From contig CAMYUW010000012.1 in NCBI GenBank assembly GCA_947302275.1, positions 1-64,000 on the forward strand: DNA of 64,000 bases, written 5' to 3'. Below, one piece after another: positions 8,873 through 15,973 of the stretch. The notes beneath the pieces are model-generated. The model worked only from the letters and a program-made list of their open reading frames with translations. It searched no databases and was not told where the DNA came from. Origin of the DNA: an uncultured Prevotellaceae bacterium. GTDB lineage: Bacteria; Bacteroidota; Bacteroidia; Bacteroidales; Muribaculaceae. Each line of letters opens with the position of its first letter. The stretch's first letter is position 1. The translations under genes and the position numbers were made by a program.

Positions 8873-10420
8873 TCAGGAGATGTTGGGGTCCTCAAGGCCG
8901 TAGTGGCGACGGTGGTCCATCCACAAGAGCAACGTGGAGGTGATTATTGCGCCCACGCCGATCACACCGAAGATGATGAGCGAATAGGTGTAATCCACCT
9001 GGTCGCCCACGGTGTTGTGTTCAAGCACCTTGCCGATGAGCACGGGGATAAGCATCAGGCCGATATTCTGGATGTAATAAATAATGGAATAGGATGTGCC
9101 CAACTGCTTCATGGGCACAATCTTGGGTACGGCGGGCCACAAGGCGGCGGGCAGCAGCGAGAATGCGATGCCCAGCACGCACATCAGCGTCACGGCTATC
9201 CAACTGGAATTGAGCGGCATGGCAAACACAAATAGGGTGATGGTCAGCAGCACGCTGCCGATGACCATCATCGTGGCGCCACGGCCCTTGTTGTCGAACC
9301 ATGCGCCGAATAGTGGTGTGAGCACAATGCTGGTGTATGGGAGGATGGATGGGATGGCCCCGGCGAGGCTGGCTTCGACACCATATTTGGAAATCATCAG
9401 TTTGGTGGCGAAGTCCAGGAAAGGATACAGCGCTGAGTAGTAGAACAGGCACAGTAGGGTGATAAGCCAAAAACCTGGATTCTTGATGGTGATTTTCATG
9501 TCCGAGAAGTGGAATTTCTCGTCGTCGTCAGGGGTGGGAGACGCAAGATTTTGCGTCTCTACAGTGTTGCCTTCGGTTTTTTGAGATGCAAGATTTTGTG
9601 TCTCTACAGTGTCGCCTTCGGTTTTCTGAGACGTAAGATTTTGCGTCTCTACGGCACCGCCTTCGGTTTTTTGAGACGCAAGATTTTGCGTCTCTACGGC
9701 ATCGCCTTCGGTTTTTTGAGACGCAAGATTTTGCGTCTCTACATCGAGGCGGCGGTCCATGGTGCAGTAATAGAGATAGGCAATGAGGCCCACTCCAACG
9801 CAGAACACGCCGATGAGCAATGGTTTGGGAAGTCCCCAATTCAAGGCGATGGGCAGACTGAAGTTAAGCGCCAAAGCGGTACCCAGACGTGCCATGGCTA
9901 CCTGGAGGCCCATGGCCAATGCCATTTCCTTGCCCGAGAACCAGCGCACGACAACCTTAGAAACGGTGATGCCGCACATCTCATAGCCGATTCCAAAGAA
10001 TGCAAATCCCAGTGCCGCCAGTGCCACTTGACGCTTGATGGTGCCCAGCAGGGGTACACTCCACAACGGGTCGGGCGAAGTGTAGGTGATGACACCATAT
10101 ACTGCTGCAGCACCTGTTAGCATCAGCACACATGAGAGGATACCCGTGAAGCGTACACCCATCTTGTCGAGGATGATACCACCCACGAAGAGCATCAGCA
10201 GGAACACGTTGAAGAATCCGCGAGACCCGGCAAAAATGCCGAATTCACCGCTAGTCCAGCCAACACCACCGTCCTGGGTGGCTTTCTCAAGCATGAACTG
10301 TAACGGGGACATCTCCTTGGCGACAACATAGCCCGCCATCATCGTGAACGACACAATGGCCAGCACGGTCCACCGTGCCCATGCCTTACTTGCTATCGTA
10401 TTCCTGACCTGGTCTCTCAT
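8873..10420 (-). CDS. MFS transporter with palindromic-repeat insertion in its central loop
   Basis: A 12-helix major facilitator, 515 residues from the ATG at 10420 (preceded by GAGGAAA). The longer open frame would include an intergenic repeat and a terminator and is rejected. The conserved loop 2-3 motif appears as GGIILDKMGVRFTG. It is a paralogue of the neighbouring transporter (10556-12202), sharing GIILDKMGVRFT, RGFFNVF versus EVFLNVF, FGIGYEMCGITVS and LPAALWPAVPKIV motifs. The cytosolic loop between helices 6 and 7 holds five near-identical 15-residue units (VETQNLASQKTEG plus two variable residues) encoded by a palindromic DNA array, absent from the paralogue. Substrate unknown; the pair might relate to MFSD1-like peptide carriers, but that is a weak guess. 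Confidence 0.85.
   Translation of the reverse strand: MRDQVRNTIASKAWARWTVLAIVSFTMMAGYVVAKEMSPLQFMLEKATQDGGVGWTSGEFGIFAGSRGFFNVFLLMLFVGGIILDKMGVRFTGILSCVLMLTGAAAVYGVITYTSPDPLWSVPLLGTIKRQVALAALGFAFFGIGYEMCGITVSKVVVRWFSGKEMALAMGLQVAMARLGTALALNFSLPIALNWGLPKPLLIGVFCVGVGLIAYLYYCTMDRRLDVETQNLASQKTEGDAVETQNLASQKTEGGAVETQNLTSQKTEGDTVETQNLASQKTEGNTVETQNLASPTPDDDEKFHFSDMKITIKNPGFWLITLLCLFYYSALYPFLDFATKLMISKYGVEASLAGAIPSILPYTSIVLTPLFGAWFDNKGRGATMMVIGSVLLTITLFVFAMPLNSSWIAVTLMCVLGIAFSLLPAALWPAVPKIVPMKQLGTSYSIIYYIQNIGLMLIPVLIGKVLEHNTVGDQVDYTYSLIIFGVIGVGAIITSTLLLWMDHRRHYGLEDPNIS
9538..9742 (-). repeat. Five palindromic 25-bp repeats at 45-bp period inside the MFS gene
   Basis: Copies start at 9538, 9583, 9628, 9673 and 9718. 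Each has arms GAGACGCAA and TTGCGTCTC around a GATT loop, followed by TAC, and is separated by a 20-bp nearly constant spacer containing GCCTTCGGTTTT. The 45-bp unit keeps the reading frame and codes for 15 residues. Copies 2 and 3 have one or two arm substitutions. The palindrome looks like a mobile intergenic repeat that entered and then amplified within a coding region. Confidence 0.95.
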
Positions 10421-10441
10421 CGTGTTTCCTCTTGGCTGATA

Positions 10442-10478
10442 CGCCCCACGCCAAGGCGCGAAGGCGCTAAGTTTTTTT
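10442..10478 (-). repeat. Interspersed GC-rich repeat, copy 1
   Basis: On the minus strand an A-rich run followed by CTTAGCGCCTTCGCG, then CCTTGGCGTGGGGCG. A related copy lies at 27119-27158. It sits in the leader of the MFS gene, between the terminator of the upstream gene and the start codon. Confidence 0.6.
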
Positions 10479-10481
10479 GAT

Positions 10482-10522
10482 AAAAAATGGGGCACTTGCA
10501 GCGCATGGCAACAAGTGCCCCA
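10482..10522 (-). terminator. Rho-independent terminator of the second MFS gene
   Basis: Perfect 11-bp arms TGGGGCACTTG (10488-10498) and CAAGTGCCCCA (10512-10522) with a 13-nt loop, followed on the minus strand by six T residues. It lies 34 bp after the stop of the gene at 10556-12202. Confidence 0.85.
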
Positions 10523-10555
10523 TATTGAATTTATAAGCTAAATGCTACGAGCTTA

Positions 10556-12202
10556 TTACTCGGGAATGATCTCCTCAACAGGCTCAGGCTTGATGTTGGG
10601 TTCCTCAAGGCCGAGGTGTTTCTTCTTGTCAACCACCTTGAGGTAGAGACCGAACAACAGGGCGGCAATACCTAAGCTGGCAAAGATTACCATGGGCCAG
10701 GTATAGTCATACTTCGTCGGGTCGGTAACACCGGGGTTGGTCTTGTCAAGCACATTGCCAATCAGCATGGGGAAGAGCCACAAACCGATGTTCTGAATCC
10801 AGAAAATCAGCGCGTAAGCACTACCGATAATCTTGGAGTCCACCAACTTGGGCACGCTGGGCCACAGAGCGGCAGGTACAAGCGAGAACGATGAACCCAG
10901 CACCAGAATGGTAATATAAGCCATCACAAAGCCCGCAATAGTGCTGCCCTTGAACAGCGGCAGAACGTAGGCAAAGGTCAAGTGGCAGATGATGAGCAGC
11001 AACGAGCCCAGAACGAGCATCGAGGCGGCTTTACCCTTGTGGTCCACATAGTTACCCAGGATGGGGGTGATACCTACAGCCAGCAAGGGGAATACGGCGA
11101 AGACGCTCTCGGCGCTCTGGCGCATGTAACCCATGTAGCAGTAGCAGATGAGCGCGATAACCGAAATGCACAGCAGGCCGTACTTGGCGGTCTTGTTCTT
11201 CATGAAGTTGCTCATGAAGGCGGTGGCAGCAATAATCAGCATCACAATATACTGATAGATGGTCAGGCTCTCACTTGCCCAGAACGAGTTAGGATCAACC
11301 TCGGTGAATGTGAGGTTGCACTGCAGCATATTAACGGCATACTTCTGGAAGGGGAAGATGGCGCTATAGTAGAGTACGCAGAGCAGCGATACCAGCCAGA
11401 AACCCTTGTTGGTCAAAATCTTGCCAATGTCGCTCACCTTGAAGGGATCGTCTTTCTCCTCGGCCTCGCCAGTCTGCTTGTCGAGTTTGCTGTCCATGAA
11501 GAAGTAAACGACAAACATGATCAGGGCGATGCACATCAATACAACACCGAAGGCAACAGCGCGACTCACGCTGATGTTGCCACCTAACTTGGCAAAGAAC
11601 GGCGAGAAAATCATGCAGGTGGCAACACCCAGGCGGGCGAGTGCCATCTCGCTACCCATGGCGAGTGCCATCTCACGGCCCTTGAACCACTTCACGATAC
11701 CGCGGCTAACGGTGATACCTGCCATCTCAACACCGCAACCGAAGATCATGAATCCGCAGGCGGCCAATTTAGCTGATGCCGGCATACCATCGGCAAACGG
11801 CAGAATATCGAACCACTCGGCGATAGGCTTCCAGTTCAGGTGGTTGTTGAACCAATTCTCCAAGCCGGTGCCCATGAACGATTCGCTCACTGCATACCAC
11901 TTGATAATGGCACCGATGAGCATCACGGCACCTGACAAAACAGCCGTGAAGCGCACACCCATCTTGTCGAGGATGATGCCGGCAAAAATCAGGAAGAATA
12001 CAAACACGTTGAGGAATACCTCAGCGCCTTCCTCGGTACCGAAAGCCGATGAACTCCAACCGCGGGTTGACTCCATCAAGTCCTTGATGGGCGACAGGAT
12101 GTCCATGAAAATGTAGCTGCAGAACATACCCAAAGCGAGTAACAGCAGCGCAGTCCAGCGCATTCCTGCAGAGTCTCTTAAAGTCTGAATCTTTTCTGAC
12201 AT
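10556..12202 (-). CDS. MFS transporter (paralogue of the 8873-10420 gene)
   Basis: 548 residues with about 12 membrane helices. The loop 2-3 motif is GIILDKMGVRFTAVLSG; the central loop is short and acidic/basic (KLDKQTGEAEEKDDPF) in place of the repeat array of the neighbouring gene. Conserved segments GVEMAGITVSRGIVKWFKG and LVPAALWPSVPKLVDSK are shared with the paralogue, so the pair arose by tandem duplication. The C-terminus is an acidic cytosolic tail. Its leader carries two intergenic repeat types (near 12278 and 12307). The gene upstream is a phosphoglucomutase, but no direct functional tie is visible. Substrate not predictable. Confidence 0.88.
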   Translation of the reverse strand: MSEKIQTLRDSAGMRWTALLLLALGMFCSYIFMDILSPIKDLMESTRGWSSSAFGTEEGAEVFLNVFVFFLIFAGIILDKMGVRFTAVLSGAVMLIGAIIKWYAVSESFMGTGLENWFNNHLNWKPIAEWFDILPFADGMPASAKLAACGFMIFGCGVEMAGITVSRGIVKWFKGREMALAMGSEMALARLGVATCMIFSPFFAKLGGNISVSRAVAFGVVLMCIALIMFVVYFFMDSKLDKQTGEAEEKDDPFKVSDIGKILTNKGFWLVSLLCVLYYSAIFPFQKYAVNMLQCNLTFTEVDPNSFWASESLTIYQYIVMLIIAATAFMSNFMKNKTAKYGLLCISVIALICYCYMGYMRQSAESVFAVFPLLAVGITPILGNYVDHKGKAASMLVLGSLLLIICHLTFAYVLPLFKGSTIAGFVMAYITILVLGSSFSLVPAALWPSVPKLVDSKIIGSAYALIFWIQNIGLWLFPMLIGNVLDKTNPGVTDPTKYDYTWPMVIFASLGIAALLFGLYLKVVDKKKHLGLEEPNIKPEPVEEIIPE

Positions 12203-12325
12203 AAAATGTTGTTTTTAAAATTGTTATTTGGTTGATATTAATGGTTTTCTTTAATGCTGTTAGTTGTGAGTTTTAAGTATGATCACTAAAGCATACAGAC
12301 AATCAACTTCTAACTCCTAACTAAC

Positions 12326-14077
12326 TTATGCAATGCCCAGTGACTGGCAGATGCGGTCAATCTTGGCATCGGCCCATTCGTTCTTGGCGTCGTAGTTCTC
12401 CTTCTTGTCGAGGGTGTCATGCACCTCGATGTAGAACTTGATCTTGGGCTCGGTACCCGAGGGACGGATGGATACCTTCGTGCCGTCCTCAGTGAAGTAT
12501 TGCAGCACGTTGCTGGTGACAGGCATGTCGAGTTTGGTAACCTCGCCAGTGCGCATGTCGCGCTGTTCGAGCTTCTGGAAGTCCTTGATGAGCACAACGG
12601 GTGAGCCGTCGATGGTCTTCTGCGGATTCTCACGGAAGTTGACCATCATCCGGGCAATCTCGTCGGCACCGCTCTTGCCGGGACGCACAACGCTGATGCC
12701 GCGCTCCTTGCTGTAGCCGTAGTTGATGTACAGGTCGATGAACAGGTCGTTCAGGGTCATGCCCTTATCCTTGGCCCATGCGGCGATCTCGCACATCAGG
12801 GGGATAGACGAAACCGAATCCTTGTCGCGGGCGAAGGTCTCGGGCAGGAAGCCGTAGCTCTCCTCGCCACCGCCCAGGTAGCGGCCCTTGCCTTCCATCT
12901 CACGCATGATGGTGGCAATCCACTTGAAGCCGGTGTAGCAGTCAAACATCTTGATGTTTTCCTTGCGGGCGATCTTGGCGATGGTCTCGCTGGTAACGAT
13001 GGTCTTTACGATGTATTCGTCGCCGGTCAGGCGGCCCAACTCGCGGTTGCGCACCATCAGGTAGTAGAGGAAGATAATCTGGATCTGGTTACCGTTCACC
13101 AGCTCATATTTGCCCTTAGTGTTCCTGATGACCAGGCCAATGCGGTCAGCATCGGGGTCGCTGGCGAGGACCACGTCGGCATCCACCTCCTCGGCTTTCT
13201 TGATGGCCAGGGCCATAGCGCTGGGCATCTCGGGGTTGGGCGAGTCAACGGTGGGGAAGTCTCCGCTCATCACGTCCTGCTCGGGCACGTGGATGATGTT
13301 GTCAAAGCCCCAACGCTCGATCGAGCGGGGAACCATGTAGCGGCCCACGCCATGGATGGGGGTATAGACAATTTTCATGTCGTGGTATTTCTTGTTGACC
13401 TCGGGGCTGAGTGACAGGTTGTAGATGTCCTCGATGTAGGGGGCATCGATGTCCTCGCCAATGATCTGGATCAAGTCGGGATTGCCGTTGAACTTGATGT
13501 CGCGCACGTCCTCGATGGCGTTGACGTTGTTGATGATGTTCACGTCATGCGGAGCTACCACCTGTGCACCGTCGTCCCAATATGCCTTGTAGCCGTTGTA
13601 GATCTTGGGGTTGTGTGATGCCGTGATGTTTACACCGCTCTGGCAACCCAGACGGCGGATGGCATAGCTGACCTCGGGAGTGGGGCGGGGACCCTCAAAC
13701 AGGTAGACCTTGATGCCGTTAGCGCTGAAGATGTTGGCAACAGTCTCGGCAAACAGGCGGCTGTTGTTGCGCACATCGTGGCCCACAACGACCGAAATCT
13801 GCTCCAGGTCTTTGAAGGCCTCTTTCAGGTAGTTGGCAAGGCCTTGGGTGGCGCTGCCAACAGTGTAAATGTTCATACGGTTGCAGCCAGCTCCCATGAT
13901 GCCGCGCAGACCACCGGTGCCAAACTCCAGAATCTTGTAGAACGATTCCACAAGTTCTGTTTTGTCCTCGTTGTCAAGCATGGCCTGAACTTCTGCCCGG
14001 GTTTGCGGGTCATAACTCTCACTAAGCCAGGTCTGGGCCTTTGCTGTCACTTCCTGTAATAATTTCTCGTCAAACAT
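12326..14077 (-). CDS. Phospho-sugar mutase (phosphoglucomutase/phosphomannomutase)
   Basis: Interconverts hexose 1- and 6-phosphates in the cytosol. 583 residues is standard for the long Bacteroidota/Firmicutes PGM form. Key sites: GTGGLRGIMG (53-62), active-site phosphoserine Ser154 in TASHNP (152-157), metal-binding DPDADR (307-312), sugar-binding GGGEESYGF and the C-terminal phosphate-binding RPSGTEPKIKFY. It would supply glucose-1-phosphate for glycogen or nucleotide-sugar synthesis, fitting the glycogen genes at 57.9-62.7 kb. A promoter (14133-14164) precedes it. Activity as glucose versus mannose mutase cannot be separated by sequence reading. Confidence 0.95.
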   Translation of the reverse strand: MFDEKLLQEVTAKAQTWLSESYDPQTRAEVQAMLDNEDKTELVESFYKILEFGTGGLRGIMGAGCNRMNIYTVGSATQGLANYLKEAFKDLEQISVVVGHDVRNNSRLFAETVANIFSANGIKVYLFEGPRPTPEVSYAIRRLGCQSGVNITASHNPKIYNGYKAYWDDGAQVVAPHDVNIINNVNAIEDVRDIKFNGNPDLIQIIGEDIDAPYIEDIYNLSLSPEVNKKYHDMKIVYTPIHGVGRYMVPRSIERWGFDNIIHVPEQDVMSGDFPTVDSPNPEMPSAMALAIKKAEEVDADVVLASDPDADRIGLVIRNTKGKYELVNGNQIQIIFLYYLMVRNRELGRLTGDEYIVKTIVTSETIAKIARKENIKMFDCYTGFKWIATIMREMEGKGRYLGGGEESYGFLPETFARDKDSVSSIPLMCEIAAWAKDKGMTLNDLFIDLYINYGYSKERGISVVRPGKSGADEIARMMVNFRENPQKTIDGSPVVLIKDFQKLEQRDMRTGEVTKLDMPVTSNVLQYFTEDGTKVSIRPSGTEPKIKFYIEVHDTLDKKENYDAKNEWADAKIDRICQSLGIA

Positions 14078-14132
14078 ACTTGGTTCGGTTTATAAGGTTG
14101 ATGATTAGTTGGATTTCTTCTGTTTAAACTGC

Positions 14133-14164
14133 CAAAGTTACTTCAAATTCCACAACTTTACAAC
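14133..14164 (-). promoter_or_regulatory. Promoter of the phospho-sugar mutase gene
   Basis: Minus strand GTTG (14164-14161), 20 nt, TAACTTTG (14140-14133); leader about 52 nt. An A/T hairpin (14184-14203, ACAAAAAA and TTTTTTGT type arms) between this and the LytTR stop may end the upstream transcript. Confidence 0.6.
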
Positions 14165-14230
14165 TTTTTGAGCCTGCAAGAGGACAAAAAAGTGTTTTTT
14201 TTGTTTTTAGTCGAATCTTGTAAGGGCAAA

Positions 14231-15163
14231 TCACTTCCCATTGATGGCTTCTTTGATTCCGGCCATGTGGCTTCGGGAAACTGGAAGAGAATCCTGGCAA
14301 TGTTTGATGGTAAGTTGCATGGAGCCTGCGCGTGAAACGATTTGCTCAACCTGTTGCAGGTTGACCAGGAACGCGCGGTGACAACGTACGATCATGGGGT
14401 AAGCCCGCAGGTCGTCCTCCATCTGCTTGGACGTGGCGCGCAGCATGTCGTTACGCACTTGGCCATCACTTAACTGATAGATTTTCACATAGTTCCCTAC
14501 AGCTTCAATATATAGAAGGTCATGGATATGTACCTTTACCGTCTCACTGGTAGAGCCCGTGAGAGTGAAGGTCTGAGGTAATTGGACCGAGGAGGCTGAC
14601 GGCTGTTCCTGATGCTCTGACTCGATGGGAACCACGGCTTGTGCCGCCAACAGGGCACGTTGTTCGGCCTCCAGCTGCAGGCGCTGCAGTTGTTCGTTAA
14701 GCAGGCGGGTCTCTTCGAGTTCGGCGGACAGATATTTGCTGCGGAACTTAAACCGCCAGTACAGGCCGATGGCAAAGGAGCAGAAGGCAATGATGAGCAG
14801 CGTCTCGAAGAAGTTGCTCCATGAAAGCACATTGCCGGGCACCAGGTCGCTCATCACGAAATGGCGGTATAGGCAAATCAGGAGCGCCACCAGCGGGGTG
14901 TTGATGAGTTGGAACCACAGGTTACGGCGAATGATGTAATCCACACCATGCTCAAGTGACCTGGGCTTCTTGACAAAATATTTCAGGATACCCTCGGTTA
15001 TAAAGCAGCTCAAGATACCCAGCGCACCCATCGCCAGCAGGTGAAATAATCCCACCCACTGCCAGGTTTCCAATCCGAAAGGTTTGAAAATCGCCAGTGC
15101 CAATACCGTAAAAATGGTACTGACGATACGGGTCTTGATGGTATCTTTTTTTCCTTGGCTCAT
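14231..15163 (-). CDS. LytTR-family transcription regulator with membrane domain
   Basis: 310 residues from the ATG at 15163; the longer frame upstream would run through the promoter. Four hydrophobic helices occupy roughly residues 10-130 (ending FETLLIIAFCSFAIGLYW), then a coiled coil rich in Glu/Leu/Gln, and a C-terminal LytTR DNA-binding domain (IHDLLYIEAVGNYVKIY, then MIVRCHRAFLVNLQQVEQI and LPVSRSHM). It is a one-component membrane regulator without a receiver domain. The divergent LiaF-like gene and three TTGTG-type direct repeats in the shared intergenic region suggest it controls that gene and itself. The predicted transcript has only a few leader bases. Confidence 0.88.
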   Translation of the reverse strand: MSQGKKDTIKTRIVSTIFTVLALAIFKPFGLETWQWVGLFHLLAMGALGILSCFITEGILKYFVKKPRSLEHGVDYIIRRNLWFQLINTPLVALLICLYRHFVMSDLVPGNVLSWSNFFETLLIIAFCSFAIGLYWRFKFRSKYLSAELEETRLLNEQLQRLQLEAEQRALLAAQAVVPIESEHQEQPSASSVQLPQTFTLTGSTSETVKVHIHDLLYIEAVGNYVKIYQLSDGQVRNDMLRATSKQMEDDLRAYPMIVRCHRAFLVNLQQVEQIVSRAGSMQLTIKHCQDSLPVSRSHMAGIKEAINGK

Positions 15164-15171
15164 TCGGGTGG

Positions 15172-15203
15172 CAAAGGTAGTGCAAGTCGCTGGAACAGCC
15201 AAA
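15172..15203 (-). promoter_or_regulatory. Promoter of the LytTR gene
   Basis: Minus strand TTTG (15203-15200), 20 nt, TACCTTTG (15179-15172), a full consensus match. The predicted start near 15168 leaves about 5 nt before the ATG. Confidence 0.75.
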
Positions 15204-15204
15204 C

Positions 15205-15255
15205 CATTCATCACAAATATGCATTTCATCCCACAACATGTGTCATTCGTCACAA
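15205..15255 (-). promoter_or_regulatory. Candidate LytTR operator: three direct repeats
   Basis: On the minus strand TTGTG begins at 15255, 15236 and 15216, each followed by a GATGAATG-like tail (TTGTGACGAATG, TTGTGGGATGAAATG, TTGTGATGAATG). The 19-20 bp spacing is two helical turns, the arrangement typical for LytTR dimers. The array lies directly upstream of the LytTR -33 box and faces the divergent LiaF-like gene. Confidence 0.55.
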
Positions 15256-15278
15256 TACCATGCAGAATATCCCAGAAA

Positions 15279-15310
15279 CTTGCCAAATAAGGGGTTTGGC
15301 CGTTCCTTTG
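15279..15310 (+). promoter_or_regulatory. Weak promoter of the LiaF-like gene
   Basis: CTTG (15279-15282), 20 nt, TTCCTTTG (15303-15310), one mismatch in the -7 box; a weak core would suit an activator-dependent promoter. Confidence 0.4.
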
Positions 15311-15378
15311 CAGTGCTTAGGGCGTAAAGCTTGAGCCCACGGCAAAAGCTGAAAACAACAAATTAAAACCATACAACT

Positions 15379-15924
15379 ATGACACGTAGAACAATCATCG
15401 GAATCATTTTTATCGTGGCTGCCCTCTTGAGACTGGCAGACATGTGGGGAATCCTTCAACTGAATTGGGATCATTCCTGGACAGAGTACTTTGGCCCTGT
15501 TCTCCTTCTTTACGTCGGGGCGGAACTAATCATTTACAGTTTTAATAAGAACCCGTCGCAGTGGCTTCAGCGTCCCGTGCCGCAAGGCGAGGATGGCAAG
15601 CGCATCTGCTGTGCCGTGCGCCTGGGCGCCGACGAGTATGTCTATCGGGGCGAAACGTTCCACGGCGCAAGGCTTGATGCCTTTTGCGGTGGTCTGCGTC
15701 TGGACCTGCGTGAGGCTGTCATCAACGAAGACGAGGAAATCGATATCCACACCTTCTTGGGTGGTGTAGAGCTGTTTGTGCCTGACAATGTGAATATTGT
15801 CGTCAACAGCCACAGTTTCATCGGTGGGGTAGGCAACGAGACCTCAGGGCATATCACCCCCGATGCCCCCAACCTTCATATTGTGGCCAGCAACTTCTTT
15901 GGGGGCGTGACGGTTAAAAGTTAA
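15379..15924 (+). CDS. LiaF-like membrane protein
   Basis: 181 residues: two N-terminal membrane helices (IIGIIFIVAALLRLADMW and FGPVLLLYVGAELIIY) followed by a beta-helix-like 'toast-rack' domain with repeated turns (FHGARLDAFCGGLRLDLRE, IDIHTFLGGVELFVP, SNFFGGVTVKS). This matches the LiaF / cell-wall-active antibiotic response family linked to envelope stress. In Firmicutes LiaF restrains a sensor kinase; here the partner would be the divergent LytTR regulator instead. A leader-type repeat follows the stop and a TonB-type barrel gene starts 50 bp later, possibly in the same transcript. Confidence 0.82.
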   Translation: MTRRTIIGIIFIVAALLRLADMWGILQLNWDHSWTEYFGPVLLLYVGAELIIYSFNKNPSQWLQRPVPQGEDGKRICCAVRLGADEYVYRGETFHGARLDAFCGGLRLDLREAVINEDEEIDIHTFLGGVELFVPDNVNIVVNSHSFIGGVGNETSGHITPDAPNLHIVASNFFGGVTVKS

Positions 15925-15947
15925 GAGTTAGGAGTTAGAAGTTAGAT
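15923..15947 (+). repeat. Leader repeat GAGTTAGGAGTTAGAAGTTA
   Basis: A 7-8 nt periodic purine-rich element also seen, in sense orientation to the next gene, near 12307-12327 and 48248-48275 (both minus). It lies in the leader of the outer-membrane barrel gene here. Confidence 0.6.
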
Positions 15948-15973
15948 AATAACACAATAAAAATATTTTGGTT

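Noticed and set aside
9538..9742. CRISPR-like array (25-bp repeats, 20-bp spacers)
   Set aside because: The spacers are almost identical, the array is in frame within a transporter gene, and no cas gene is present.
9509..10120. 203-codon plus-strand frame with repeats
   Set aside because: Antisense reading of the MFS repeat array; its repeats are a by-product of the 45-bp period.
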